DNA of 25,004 nucleotides from Ga0077527 sp021300125 (GTDB lineage: Bacteria; Pseudomonadota; Gammaproteobacteria; Burkholderiales; SG8-41). Where the stretch lies: the NCBI GenBank assembly GCA_046339595.1, contig JBKDUF010000013.1, positions 1-25,004 of the forward strand, in the 5' to 3' direction. Below, one piece after another: positions 7,541 to 16,540 of the stretch. Both the position numbers and the translations under genes were made by a program. The first letter of the stretch is position 1. The number at the start of each line of letters is the position of its first letter. Under the pieces are notes generated by a model. It was not told the DNA's origin, ran no database searches, and saw only the letters and a program-made list of their open reading frames with translations.

Positions 7541-8671
7541 CTACTCCGCGAAAAACTCCTTCACCCGGTCCATCCAGGACTTCGCCCGCGGGTTGTGCCG
7601 CGCCGAGTCCTTGCTGCTGATGGCTTCGAATTCCTGCAGCAGTTCCTTCTGCCGCGCGGTGAGGTTGACCGGGGTCTCGACCACGACATGACACATCAGG
7701 TCGCCGTGGTTGTTCGAGCGCACGCCCTTGATGCCCTTGCCGCGCAGGCGGAAGATTTTTCCGCTTTGCGTTTCCGACGGGATCTTGATCTTGGCGTAGC
7801 CGTCGAGTGTCGGAATCTCGATCTCGCCGCCCATCGCTGCAATGGTGAAGGACACCGGCATCTCACAGTGCAGATCGTTGTGGTCCCGCGTGAACACCGG
7901 GTGCTGCTTGATGTGGATGACCACATAGAGGTCGCCCGGCGGCCCGCCGTTGCCGCCGGCCTCGCCCTCGCCGGAGAGGCGGATGCGGTCGCCCTCGTCG
8001 ACACCGGCGGGAATCTTCACCGCCAGCGTCTTGTGCTTCTTGACGCGGCCGCTGCCCGAGCAGGTGGCGCAGGGGCTGGCGATCATCTTGCCGGTGCCAT
8101 GGCATTTCGGGCAGGTCTGCTGGATCGAGAAAAAGCCCTGCTGCATGCGCACCTGGCCGTGGCCGCCGCAGGTGGTACAGGTGGTGGGCTGGGTGCCGGG
8201 CTTGGCGCCGCTGCCGTGGCAGGTCTCGCAGGACTCCATCGCCGGGATGCGGATGCGCGTTTCGGTGCCTCGCGCGGCTTCCTCAAGCGAGACCTCGAGG
8301 TTGTAGCGCAGGTCCGCGCCACGGAAAACCGAGGAGCGCCCGCGTCCGCCGCCGGCACCGCCGAAGATGTCGCCGAAGATGTCGCCGAAGGCGTCGGCGA
8401 AGCCGCCGAAACCCGCGCCCGCGCCGGCGCCTGCCGCCGCGGAAGGATCGACGCCGGCATGACCGAACTGGTCGTAGGCGGCGCGTTTCTGCGCATCGCC
8501 CAGCACCTCATAGGCTTCCTTCGCTTCCTTGAAGTGTTCCTCGGCCTTGGGGTTATCCGGGTTGCGGTCCGGATGCCACTTCATGGCGAGCTTGCGGTAC
8601 GCCTTTTTCAGATCATCCTCGGAGGCATCGCGATTGACGCCGAGCACTTCGTAATAGTCTTTTTTAGCCAT
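7541..8671 (-). CDS. dnaJ: Chaperone protein DnaJ (Hsp40)
   Basis: Type I J-protein of 376 residues that delivers unfolded clients to DnaK and stimulates its ATPase. The J domain (about 1-70) has HPD at 33-35. A Gly/Phe-rich region follows (about 80-115). From residue 148 come four zinc-binding CxxCxGxG repeats: CETCHGSG, CTTCGGHG, CPKCHGTG and CATCSGSG. The client-binding C-terminal domains and a family-typical end complete it. It lies downstream of dnaK in the same direction, with 114 nt between. That gap contains a long imperfect inverted repeat that may lower dnaJ expression relative to dnaK. No Shine-Dalgarno is obvious before the ATG. After its TAG stop the same frame stays open into A+T-rich DNA, but the DnaJ C-terminus itself is complete. 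Confidence 0.98.
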   Translation of the reverse strand: MAKKDYYEVLGVNRDASEDDLKKAYRKLAMKWHPDRNPDNPKAEEHFKEAKEAYEVLGDAQKRAAYDQFGHAGVDPSAAAGAGAGAGFGGFADAFGDIFGDIFGGAGGGRGRSSVFRGADLRYNLEVSLEEAARGTETRIRIPAMESCETCHGSGAKPGTQPTTCTTCGGHGQVRMQQGFFSIQQTCPKCHGTGKMIASPCATCSGSGRVKKHKTLAVKIPAGVDEGDRIRLSGEGEAGGNGGPPGDLYVVIHIKQHPVFTRDHNDLHCEMPVSFTIAAMGGEIEIPTLDGYAKIKIPSETQSGKIFRLRGKGIKGVRSNNHGDLMCHVVVETPVNLTARQKELLQEFEAISSKDSARHNPRAKSWMDRVKEFFAE

Positions 8672-8687
8672 TGATTTAGGGGGTGAG

Positions 8688-8778
8688 GATCAGGGATCGA
8701 GGATTGAACTGGCTGGCGGTTGAGAAAACACCAAGGGGAGAGCACCTGGCTCCCCCCTCAATCCTCATCCCTCAATCC
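8688..8778. repeat. Nested inverted repeat between dnaK and dnaJ
   Basis: The left arm GGATCAGGGATCGAGGATTG (8688-8707) is nearly the reverse complement of 8757-8778, with small indels. Inside it GGGGAG (8735-8740) pairs with CTCCCC (8750-8755). The arms are built from GGAT/GAGG/ATTGAG repeats of a kind seen between genes in betaproteobacteria. On the dnaKJ transcript this would form a long stem that may act as partial terminator, mRNA stabiliser or processing site. An 11-base piece (GGATCAGGGAT) recurs at 12736-12746. Confidence 0.6.
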
Positions 8779-8785
8779 GGCAATT

Positions 8786-10723
<1,938 letters not shown>

Positions 10724-10767
10724 GTCTTGCCTCTCGTTCCGAAGTATTTGGGGCTGCTTGGAATAAC

Positions 10768-10796
10768 TTATTGATTTATTTCAATAAATTATTGAA
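10768..10796 (-). promoter_or_regulatory. A/T-only alternative hairpins in the dnaK leader
   Basis: Read on the minus strand, 10796-10780 is the 17-nt perfect palindrome TTCAATAATTTATTGAA. Its second arm TTATTGA (10787-10781) can instead pair with TCAATAA (10774-10768) across a 6-nt loop. The two hairpins exclude each other and contain almost only A-U pairs. They sit inside the predicted dnaK leader, 45 nt before the start codon. They could be a temperature-sensitive RNA structure or a protein-binding palindrome; function is not shown. Confidence 0.45.
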
Positions 10797-10820
10797 GTCT
10801 TGCAGCGGATTCGTAATCTA

Positions 10821-10848
10821 AGCTGGGGTTGCCGGCGCGGTTTTCAAG
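10821..10848 (-). promoter_or_regulatory. Candidate RpoH (sigma-32) promoter for dnaK
   Basis: On the minus strand the -35 is CTTGAAA (10848-10842), a perfect match to the sigma-32 consensus, and the -10 is CCCCAGCT (10828-10821) against CCCCATNT, with a 13-nt spacer. The grpE stop codon TGA lies inside the -35. A transcript would start near 10814, about 90 nt before the dnaK ATG. Confidence 0.7.
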
Positions 10849-11407
10849 CGTCTTTGGCCTTGGCCACGGTGACCAGCGCCGGGCGCACCACGCGCTCGTG
10901 CAGCACGTAGCCCTTCTGCAGCACGCTGACCACCGTGTTCGGCTCGGCCTCGGCCTCGACCATGCCGATGGCCTGGTGGCGGTGCGGGTCGAATTTCTGC
11001 CCCAGCGGGTTGACTTCAGACAGCTTGTATTTTTCGAAGGCGGCTGCGAGCTGCTTCAAAGTCAGTTCGGCGCCGCTCTTGAGGTTTTCGACCGTGGCCT
11101 TCTCGACGGTAAGCGCTGCCTCGAGGCTGTCCTTCACGGCAAGCAGTTCCGCGGCAAAGCCTTCGATCGCGAATTTATGCGCGTTGGCCACGTCGAGCGC
11201 GGCGCGCTTGCGGATGTTCTCGGTTTCAGCCTTGGCGCGCAGCCAGGCGTCATGGTGCTCCTGCGCATCGTGTTCGGCTTTGTGCAGCAGCTCCGCCATC
11301 GAAGGCATCACCTTAGGTGCGGCATTGGATACGGCGGCGGGCGGGGTATCCGCACCTGTGCAGGCGGTGTCGCGCTCGGCGGGGTTCGGCGATGATTCCT
11401 GGGACAT
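10844..11407 (-). CDS. grpE: Nucleotide exchange factor GrpE
   Basis: Cochaperone that promotes ADP release from DnaK, acting as a dimer. The chosen ATG (11407) gives 187 residues, normal for GrpE. After a disordered N-terminal tail (about 1-35) comes the long coiled-coil helix with AWLRAKAETENIRKRAALD. The four-helix region follows, and then the beta-wing that contacts DnaK, with GQKFDPHRHQAIGMVE and VVSVLQKGYVLHERVVRPALVTVAK, both conserved signatures. The frame stays open far upstream into hemH, but that extension has no GrpE similarity. MSQES is preceded by a 5' leader with an RpoH-like promoter. No Shine-Dalgarno is clear. The stop overlaps the -35 of the dnaK promoter. Confidence 0.97.
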   Translation of the reverse strand: MSQESSPNPAERDTACTGADTPPAAVSNAAPKVMPSMAELLHKAEHDAQEHHDAWLRAKAETENIRKRAALDVANAHKFAIEGFAAELLAVKDSLEAALTVEKATVENLKSGAELTLKQLAAAFEKYKLSEVNPLGQKFDPHRHQAIGMVEAEAEPNTVVSVLQKGYVLHERVVRPALVTVAKAKDA

Positions 11408-11487
11408 GGGCTTATGAATTTCGGGTTGGCTGATCCGGGGGCTGCCCGGCTGATCAAATAGCGAAGAAAAGAAATAAACTGTTCTAC

Positions 11488-11515
11488 AGATTAGGGCTGA
11501 ACCGGGCATTTCAAG
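11488..11515 (-). promoter_or_regulatory. Candidate RpoH (sigma-32) promoter for grpE
   Basis: Minus-strand CTTGAAA (11515-11509), 13-nt spacer, then CCTAATCT (11495-11488) against CCCCATNT. The -35 is perfect and the -10 partial. The spacing equals that of the dnaK promoter. A transcript would begin near 11481, about 75 nt before grpE. No other element was found in the 236-nt hemH-grpE gap (11408-11643), and no CIRCE operator is visible there. Confidence 0.6.
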
Positions 11516-11643
11516 TTTTTTTCGGGGAAATTTGATAAGCCGCTGTTCTTGCGGGGAAAACCTGGTGTTGTTGAGCATCCTTGGATTCGCAGCGGCTTCG
11601 CCCATGCCCAGCATAAGCCCAACCTTTGTTGTATCTAACCGGC

Positions 11644-12732
11644 TTAGTCCCTGGCGCCGAGCGCGAGCGCACGCCCGCGGGAGGCCTGCAGGTTTTCCGG
11701 AGTATCCGCAGTGCTCCAGCCGAGCAGGTTTTTCAGCACAAGCTCGGTCAGCGCATGCATCCAGTCCGGCCGCTCGTTGAGGCAGGGGATGTAGTGCAGT
11801 TCGCGGCCGCCGTGGGCGAGGAATTCCGCCCGCGCCTCGATTGCGATTTCCTCCAGCGTTTCCAGGCAGTCGGAGACGAAGCCTGGGCAGGCAACGTCGA
11901 GCCGGCCGGTTTTTTTGCGGGCGAGGTCCTTGACCACGTCCGCGGTGTACGGCTTCAGCCATTCGGCCCGGCCGAAACGCGACTGGAAGCTGACGCTGTA
12001 GGACCCGGGCTTGAGCCCGATCTGCTCGGCGATCAGGCGGCCTGTCTTCAGGCATTCGCAGTGGTAAGGGTCGCCGCGGTCGAGCGTGCGCCGCGGCACG
12101 CCGTGAAAGCTCAGCAGCAGGTGGTCGCCGCTGCCGTGCTTGAACCAGTAGTCCTGGATCGATTGCGCGCAGGCCTGGATGTAGCCTTCATGGTCGTGGA
12201 AATTGCGCACCGTGCGCAGTGCGGGCTGGTTGCGCATCGCGCCCAGCACGTCGTAGGCGGCCCTGAACACGGTCCCGGTGGTGCTGGCCGCATGCTGGGG
12301 ATAAAGCGGCAGCAGCAGGATGCGGTCACAGCCGCGGGCCTTCAGGGATTCGAGTTGCTGGCGGATCGAGGGGCTGCCGTAACGCATCGCGTACTCGACC
12401 ACATGCGGCTGCTTCAGGCGTTCGCTCAGGTAGCCCTGCAGCAGCTTCGCCTGTTTTTCGGTATGCACCTTCAGTGGCGAGCCTTCGGGCGTCCACACCT
12501 GTGCGTAGCGCTTGGCCGAGTCCCTCGGGCGCAGCGGCAGGATGAGCAGGTTGAGGATCAGCCACCACAGCGGCCGCGGAATCTCGACCACCGCGGGGTC
12601 GGACAGGAATTCGCGCAGATAGCGGCGCACCGCGGCCGGTGTCGGCGCTTCAGGCGAGCCGAGGTTGACGATCAGGATGCCAATGCTGGCGGCGCTGCCG
12701 TGGCGGTAGGGCGGTTCTGCGGGAAAGGCCAT
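11644..12732 (-). CDS. hemH: Ferrochelatase
   Basis: Inserts Fe(II) into protoporphyrin IX, the last step of heme synthesis, at the cytoplasmic face of the membrane. The 362-residue product starts its core with GILIVNLGSPEAPTPAAVRRYLREFLSD. It has the invariant His in LLLSFHGVP and the conserved Glu in QSRFGRAEWLKPYT, both active-site residues. Length is typical. The location between hrcA and grpE matches many betaproteobacterial genomes; a link between heme supply and heat shock is not established by this. The gap to hrcA (73 nt) contains a terminator-like hairpin, so a separate hemH promoter is possible, but I see no clear one. No Shine-Dalgarno is evident before ATG 12732. Confidence 0.97.
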   Translation of the reverse strand: MAFPAEPPYRHGSAASIGILIVNLGSPEAPTPAAVRRYLREFLSDPAVVEIPRPLWWLILNLLILPLRPRDSAKRYAQVWTPEGSPLKVHTEKQAKLLQGYLSERLKQPHVVEYAMRYGSPSIRQQLESLKARGCDRILLLPLYPQHAASTTGTVFRAAYDVLGAMRNQPALRTVRNFHDHEGYIQACAQSIQDYWFKHGSGDHLLLSFHGVPRRTLDRGDPYHCECLKTGRLIAEQIGLKPGSYSVSFQSRFGRAEWLKPYTADVVKDLARKKTGRLDVACPGFVSDCLETLEEIAIEARAEFLAHGGRELHYIPCLNERPDWMHALTELVLKNLLGWSTADTPENLQASRGRALALGARD

Positions 12733-12770
12733 GACGGATCAGGGATGTGGAGTCTGGAAGAATCTGGATG

Positions 12771-12807
12771 AAGAAAGAACCCCGTGGCGGGCGCCGCGAG
12801 CGGGTTC
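12771..12807 (-). terminator. Terminator-like hairpin after hrcA
   Basis: On the minus strand GAACCC (12807-12802) starts inside the hrcA stop codon and pairs with GGGTTC (12782-12777). A 3-nt bulge and an inner CGCGGC/GCCACG stem with one mismatch lie between. The tail is TTTCTT (12776-12771). The bulge and interrupted T-run suggest partial rather than complete termination before hemH. Confidence 0.5.
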
Positions 12808-13840
12808 AGCGCTGGGCCAGCGCGCTCGACAGCAGCTTGGCGGTGATGTCGACGATCGGAATCACCCGCTCGTAGGCCATGCGCGTGGGGCCGATTACGC
12901 CGACGGTGCCGACCACCTTGCCGTCCACTTCGTAAGGCGCGGTGACCACGCTGCATTCGTCCAGCGGCTGCAGTCCGGCCTCGCCGCCGATGAACAGTTG
13001 CACGCCCTGGGCGCGGCTGGACTGGTCGAGCAACTGGAGCAGGGATGCGCGGTGTTCGAACAGGTTGAACAGCTCGCGCAGCTTGCCCATGTTCGAGGAG
13101 AGGTCGTCGATGCCCAGCAGGTTGACCTCGCCCGAGATCACCACGTCCTCGGCGGCTTCGCTGGCCGCCTGGTCACCCGCGGCGAGCGCGGCGGTCATCA
13201 GGTGGCCCATGTCCTCACGCAGCTGCCGCAGTTCGGCATGGATGCGGCGGCGCACTTCGTCGAAGCCCAGACTGGCGTAGTTCTGGTTGAGCATGTTGGC
13301 GGCTTCAGTGAGCTCGGAGGCCGAATAGGCCTTCTCGGTATGGATGATCCGGTTCTGCACGTCGCCTTCGGGGGTGACCAGGATCAGCAGCAGGCGCTTC
13401 TCCGCCAGCTTCAGGAATTCGATGTGGCGGAAGCCGCCGCTGCGCCGTGGCGTGACCACCACGCCGGCAAAGTGGGTCAGGCCGGAGAGCAACTGCGAGG
13501 CCGAGGCCACCAGTTTCTGGGTGTTGTCCACCTGCAGCTGGCCCTCAAGCTGGCTGATCTCGATCCGGTCCAGCGGCTTCACGGTCAGCAGGGTGTCGAC
13601 AAAGAACCGGTAGCCGCGTGCTGTCGGCACACGGCCGGCCGAAGTGTGCGGGCTCGCGATGAAACCCATCTCCTCAAGGTCGGCCATCACGTTGCGGATG
13701 CTGGCCGGGGAGAGGTCGAGGCCCGAGAATTTCGACAGCGCACGCGAGCCGACCGGCTGGCCGTCCGCGATGTAGCGCTCGACCAGGGTTTTCAGCAGCA
13801 GTTGTGCGCGCTCGTTCAGTGCCTGAGGGTCGTATGGCAT
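12806..13840 (-). CDS. hrcA: Heat-inducible transcription repressor HrcA
   Basis: Repressor that binds CIRCE operators and usually controls groESL, and sometimes dnaK, with GroEL keeping it active. With ATG 13840 the product has 344 residues. The N-terminal winged helix shows LLKTLVERYIADGQPVGSRALSK and LSPASIRNVMADLEEMGFI-SPHTSAGRVPTARGYR, the HrcA signature. The central GAF-like domain and the C-terminal GPTRMAYERVIPIVD complete it. Upstream in-frame starts exist at 13849 (ATG) and 13858 (TTG). None has a ribosome-binding site; 13840 was chosen because conserved similarity begins there. A TAGAAT box lies only 7 nt upstream of that ATG, so a leaderless transcript is possible. A degenerate CIRCE-like site sits upstream, suggesting autoregulation. 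Confidence 0.96.
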   Translation of the reverse strand: MPYDPQALNERAQLLLKTLVERYIADGQPVGSRALSKFSGLDLSPASIRNVMADLEEMGFIASPHTSAGRVPTARGYRFFVDTLLTVKPLDRIEISQLEGQLQVDNTQKLVASASQLLSGLTHFAGVVVTPRRSGGFRHIEFLKLAEKRLLLILVTPEGDVQNRIIHTEKAYSASELTEAANMLNQNYASLGFDEVRRRIHAELRQLREDMGHLMTAALAAGDQAASEAAEDVVISGEVNLLGIDDLSSNMGKLRELFNLFEHRASLLQLLDQSSRAQGVQLFIGGEAGLQPLDECSVVTAPYEVDGKVVGTVGVIGPTRMAYERVIPIVDITAKLLSSALAQR

Positions 13841-13847
13841 GAAAATC

Positions 13848-13853
13848 ATTCTA
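13848..13853 (-). promoter_or_regulatory. Candidate -10 box for hrcA
   Basis: TAGAAT on the minus strand, preceded by TGTG, lies 7 nt before ATG 13840. If used, transcription would start at or very near the start codon. The -35 region (about 13871-13876) is a poor match and would overlap the CIRCE-like site. Evidence is one hexamer. Confidence 0.3.
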
Positions 13854-13871
13854 CACAAAAAGCCGGATTCT

Positions 13872-13898
13872 TCAGCACTCGTCCGGCGCGATCGCCAA
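13872..13898. promoter_or_regulatory. Degenerate CIRCE-like HrcA operator
   Basis: Left half TCAGCACTC (13872-13880) matches 8 of 9 bases of TTAGCACTC. Exactly 9 nt later, right half GATCGCCAA (13890-13898) matches 6 of 9 bases of GAGTGCTAA. The exact N9 spacing and the position in the hrcA-nadK divergent gap support a weak HrcA site; the poor right half leaves doubt. Confidence 0.45.
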
Positions 13899-13959
13899 TG
13901 CCTTGTTTTTAATGGATTTGCGAACCGGGCATCGCGGCGAAATGTGGTTTAATTCCGGC

Positions 13960-14847
13960 ATGTCCAATGCCTTCACAACCATCGCGCTGATCGGCAAGTA
14001 CAAGACACCGGAGATCGCAGCGCCGGTGCTCAAGCTCGCCGCCTTTCTTGAGCAGCGTGGCGTCAAGGTGCTGCTTGATCGCCTCACCGCGGCGCACATT
14101 CCCGACTGCCGCTACGGCGTGCTGCTGCTTGAGGAGCTGGGGCGCGAGGCGGACCTCGCCATCGTGCTCGGCGGCGACGGCACCATGCTCAACATCGCGC
14201 GCACCTTCGCGCCCTACGAGGTTGCGCTGGTCGGCGTCAACCAGGGGCGGCTGGGTTTCCTGACCGACATTTCGGTCGATACCATGTTCGAAACCATCCG
14301 CGCCATCCTCGACGGCCAATATGTCACCGAGGAGCGCATGCTGCTGCAGTCGGAAGTCTGGAGCGGCGGCAACGGTTCGCAGGAGAAGGTATTCGACGTG
14401 CTCGCCTTCAACGATGCGGTGGTGTCCAAGGGTTTCAAGGGCGGGCTGGTGGACATCGAGGTGCGCATCGACGGCCAGTTCATCTACAACCAGCGTTCCG
14501 ACGGCCTGATCGTGGCCACGCCTACCGGGTCCACTGCCTACGCCTTGTCCGCGGGCGGACCGATTGTTCACCCCGCACTGTCGCTGATGGCGCTGGTGCC
14601 GGTGTCGCCGCATACCCTGTCCAACCGGCCGGTTGTGATCAGCGCTGACAGCACCGTCGAGATCGTGGTGCGCAGCGCTGACGATCCGCGCGCTCATTTT
14701 GACAGCCATTCCCACTTCGACCTGCGCGAGGGCGACCGCGTGGTGGTGCGACGCTACCAGCACCGCATCAAGCTGCTGCATCCGGTGGGCCACAGTTATT
14801 ACTCGATGCTGCGCGAGAAACTCCACTGGAACCGGGACCGCGACTGA
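13960..14847 (+). CDS. nadK: NAD kinase
   Basis: ATP-dependent NAD kinase making NADP+ in the cytoplasm, 295 residues. The N-terminal domain begins TIALIGKYKTPEI. The key nucleotide-binding motif is VLGGDGTMLNIAR with the catalytic Asp. NQGRLGFLTDI and the C-terminal TPTGSTAYALSAGGPIVHP are further signatures. ATG 13960 is chosen over an upstream in-frame start at 13903 because similarity begins at MSNAFTTIALIG. No Shine-Dalgarno precedes it; TTTAAT lies 6 nt upstream, so initiation may be leaderless. It is divergent from hrcA and followed 16 nt later by recN, an arrangement common in Beta- and Gammaproteobacteria (nadK-recN). Confidence 0.97.
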   Translation: MSNAFTTIALIGKYKTPEIAAPVLKLAAFLEQRGVKVLLDRLTAAHIPDCRYGVLLLEELGREADLAIVLGGDGTMLNIARTFAPYEVALVGVNQGRLGFLTDISVDTMFETIRAILDGQYVTEERMLLQSEVWSGGNGSQEKVFDVLAFNDAVVSKGFKGGLVDIEVRIDGQFIYNQRSDGLIVATPTGSTAYALSAGGPIVHPALSLMALVPVSPHTLSNRPVVISADSTVEIVVRSADDPRAHFDSHSHFDLREGDRVVVRRYQHRIKLLHPVGHSYYSMLREKLHWNRDRD

Positions 14848-14863
14848 GGCCCCGGATTCTGCG

Positions 14864-16537
14864 ATGCTGCAACGTCTCACCATCCGTGATTTTGTCATCG
14901 TCGAACGCCTCGAGCTCGAGTTCGACGGAGGGTTCACCGCGCTCACCGGAGACACCGGTGCCGGAAATTCCATCATGATAGACGCGCTGGCGCTCACGCT
15001 AGGCGAGCGGGCCGATCCGCGGGCGCTGCGCCAGGGTGCGCAGCGCGCCGACATCACCGCCGAATTCGCCACCGACGGCAACCGCGCGCTGCAGGACTGG
15101 CTTTCCGACAACGACCTCGCCGGGGACGATGGGATCTGCCTGCTGCGCCGGGTGGTCGAGGCGGGCGGGCGGTCGCGCGGTTTCATCAACGGCCATCCTG
15201 CCACTGCGGCCCAGTTGCGCGAGGCCGGCTCTTTCCTGATCGACATCCACGGCCAGCACCAGCACCAGTCGCTGAGCCGTGCCGCCACGCAGCGGGCCCT
15301 GCTGGATGCCTATGGCGGGCTTGAAGCGCAGGCGGCGGCCGTGGCCGATGCCTGGCGCGACTGGCAGCGCCGGCGCGAGGAGCGGCTCGCTTTCGAGGGC
15401 AATGCCGCGGCGGTCGCAGCCGAAAGGGAGCGGCTGGAGTGGCAACTGCAGGAGCTTGATGCCCTGAAAATCGCCCCGGGGGAGTGGAGTGCCGTCAGCG
15501 CCGAGCACTCCCGTCTCGCCCATGCCGCGAGCCTGATCGAGGCCGCGCAGGCCGGTGTCGAGGTGCTGTCCGAGGCCGAAGGTGCGGCGCTGGAGCAGGT
15601 TGATGCAGTCCTCTCGAAGCTGCAACCGCTGCTGCAGCATGATGCGCGGCTGCGTGAAATCCTCGACATGCTGGAGCCGGCGCGGATCCAGCTGCAGGAG
15701 GCTGCGGCGGCGCTGCGCCGTTATGGCGAGCGCGCAGATCTGGATCCGCAGCGGCTGCGCGAGGTCGAGCAGCGCCTCGATGTCCTGCATGGCACCGCGC
15801 GCAAGTACCGCGTCACACCTGAAAGCCTTCCGGAAATGACCGAACGTGTGCGCACACGCCTCGCCGAGCTTCAGGCCGGTGGAGATCCGGAAATATTGCG
15901 GCAGCGCGAGACCGCGGCGGCTGCCGCCAGTCTTGGCGCGGCGAAACTGCTGTCCTCAGGCCGCAAAAAGGCCGCACGCAAGCTGGGCGCCGCAGTCAGC
16001 GAAGGCATGCAGGCGCTGGCGATGCAAGGCGGGGTGTTCGAGGTGGCGCTGGACAGCCTGGATGAGCCCGCGGCCTTTGGCCTCGAGCAGGTCGAGTTCA
16101 GGGTTGCGCCACATGCCGGGATGAGCCCGCAACCGGTGGCCAAAACGGCATCCGGCGGCGAACTGTCGCGCCTGTCGCTGGCGATCCAGGCCGTGCTGGC
16201 CCGAGTGGCGAAGGCACCCACGCTGATTTTCGACGAGGTGGATGTCGGCATCGGCGGAGGTGTTGCCGAGATTGTCGGCGGCATGCTGCGCGAGCTCGGA
16301 CGCAGCCGCCAGGTGATGTGTATAACCCACCTGCCGCAGGTTGCGGCGCGTGCCGACCGTCAATGGCGGGTGAGCAAGACCCGGCGCAACAGCGAGGTCC
16401 GTTCCGAGGTGACCGTGCTCGACGGACCGGGGCGCGTCGAGGAAGTGGCGCGCATGCTGGGGGGCGTCAAAATCACCGAAACCACCCGCCGGCACGCCAT
16501 GGAAATGCTCGGCGCGGCGGCCTCCCGCCGCGGCTGA
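14864..16537 (+). CDS. recN: DNA repair protein RecN, with altered Walker A motif
   Basis: SMC-like ATPase acting in recombinational repair of double-strand breaks. From ATG 14864 the product has 557 residues (E. coli RecN is about 553). The order is typical: N-terminal ATPase half, two coiled-coil arms (about 150-360) and C-terminal ATPase half with the ABC signature in KTASGGELSRLSLA. Walker B TLIFDEVDVGIGG and the switch His in CITHLPQVAARAD are present. The oddity is the Walker A loop, GDTGAGNS instead of G-x-TGAGKS: residue 35 is Asn (codon AAT, 14966-14968) where Lys is nearly invariant. This would be expected to impair ATP binding or hydrolysis, unless it is a sequencing error. The start is weakly marked by GAGG 14 nt upstream. 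It is probably cotranscribed with nadK. Confidence 0.96.
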   Translation: MLQRLTIRDFVIVERLELEFDGGFTALTGDTGAGNSIMIDALALTLGERADPRALRQGAQRADITAEFATDGNRALQDWLSDNDLAGDDGICLLRRVVEAGGRSRGFINGHPATAAQLREAGSFLIDIHGQHQHQSLSRAATQRALLDAYGGLEAQAAAVADAWRDWQRRREERLAFEGNAAAVAAERERLEWQLQELDALKIAPGEWSAVSAEHSRLAHAASLIEAAQAGVEVLSEAEGAALEQVDAVLSKLQPLLQHDARLREILDMLEPARIQLQEAAAALRRYGERADLDPQRLREVEQRLDVLHGTARKYRVTPESLPEMTERVRTRLAELQAGGDPEILRQRETAAAAASLGAAKLLSSGRKKAARKLGAAVSEGMQALAMQGGVFEVALDSLDEPAAFGLEQVEFRVAPHAGMSPQPVAKTASGGELSRLSLAIQAVLARVAKAPTLIFDEVDVGIGGGVAEIVGGMLRELGRSRQVMCITHLPQVAARADRQWRVSKTRRNSEVRSEVTVLDGPGRVEEVARMLGGVKITETTRRHAMEMLGAAASRRG

Positions 16538-16540
16538 GCC

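Noticed and set aside
11408..12055. In-frame upstream extension of grpE into hemH
   Set aside because: GrpE similarity begins at MSQES; the extension has no GrpE character and overlaps hemH and the grpE promoter.
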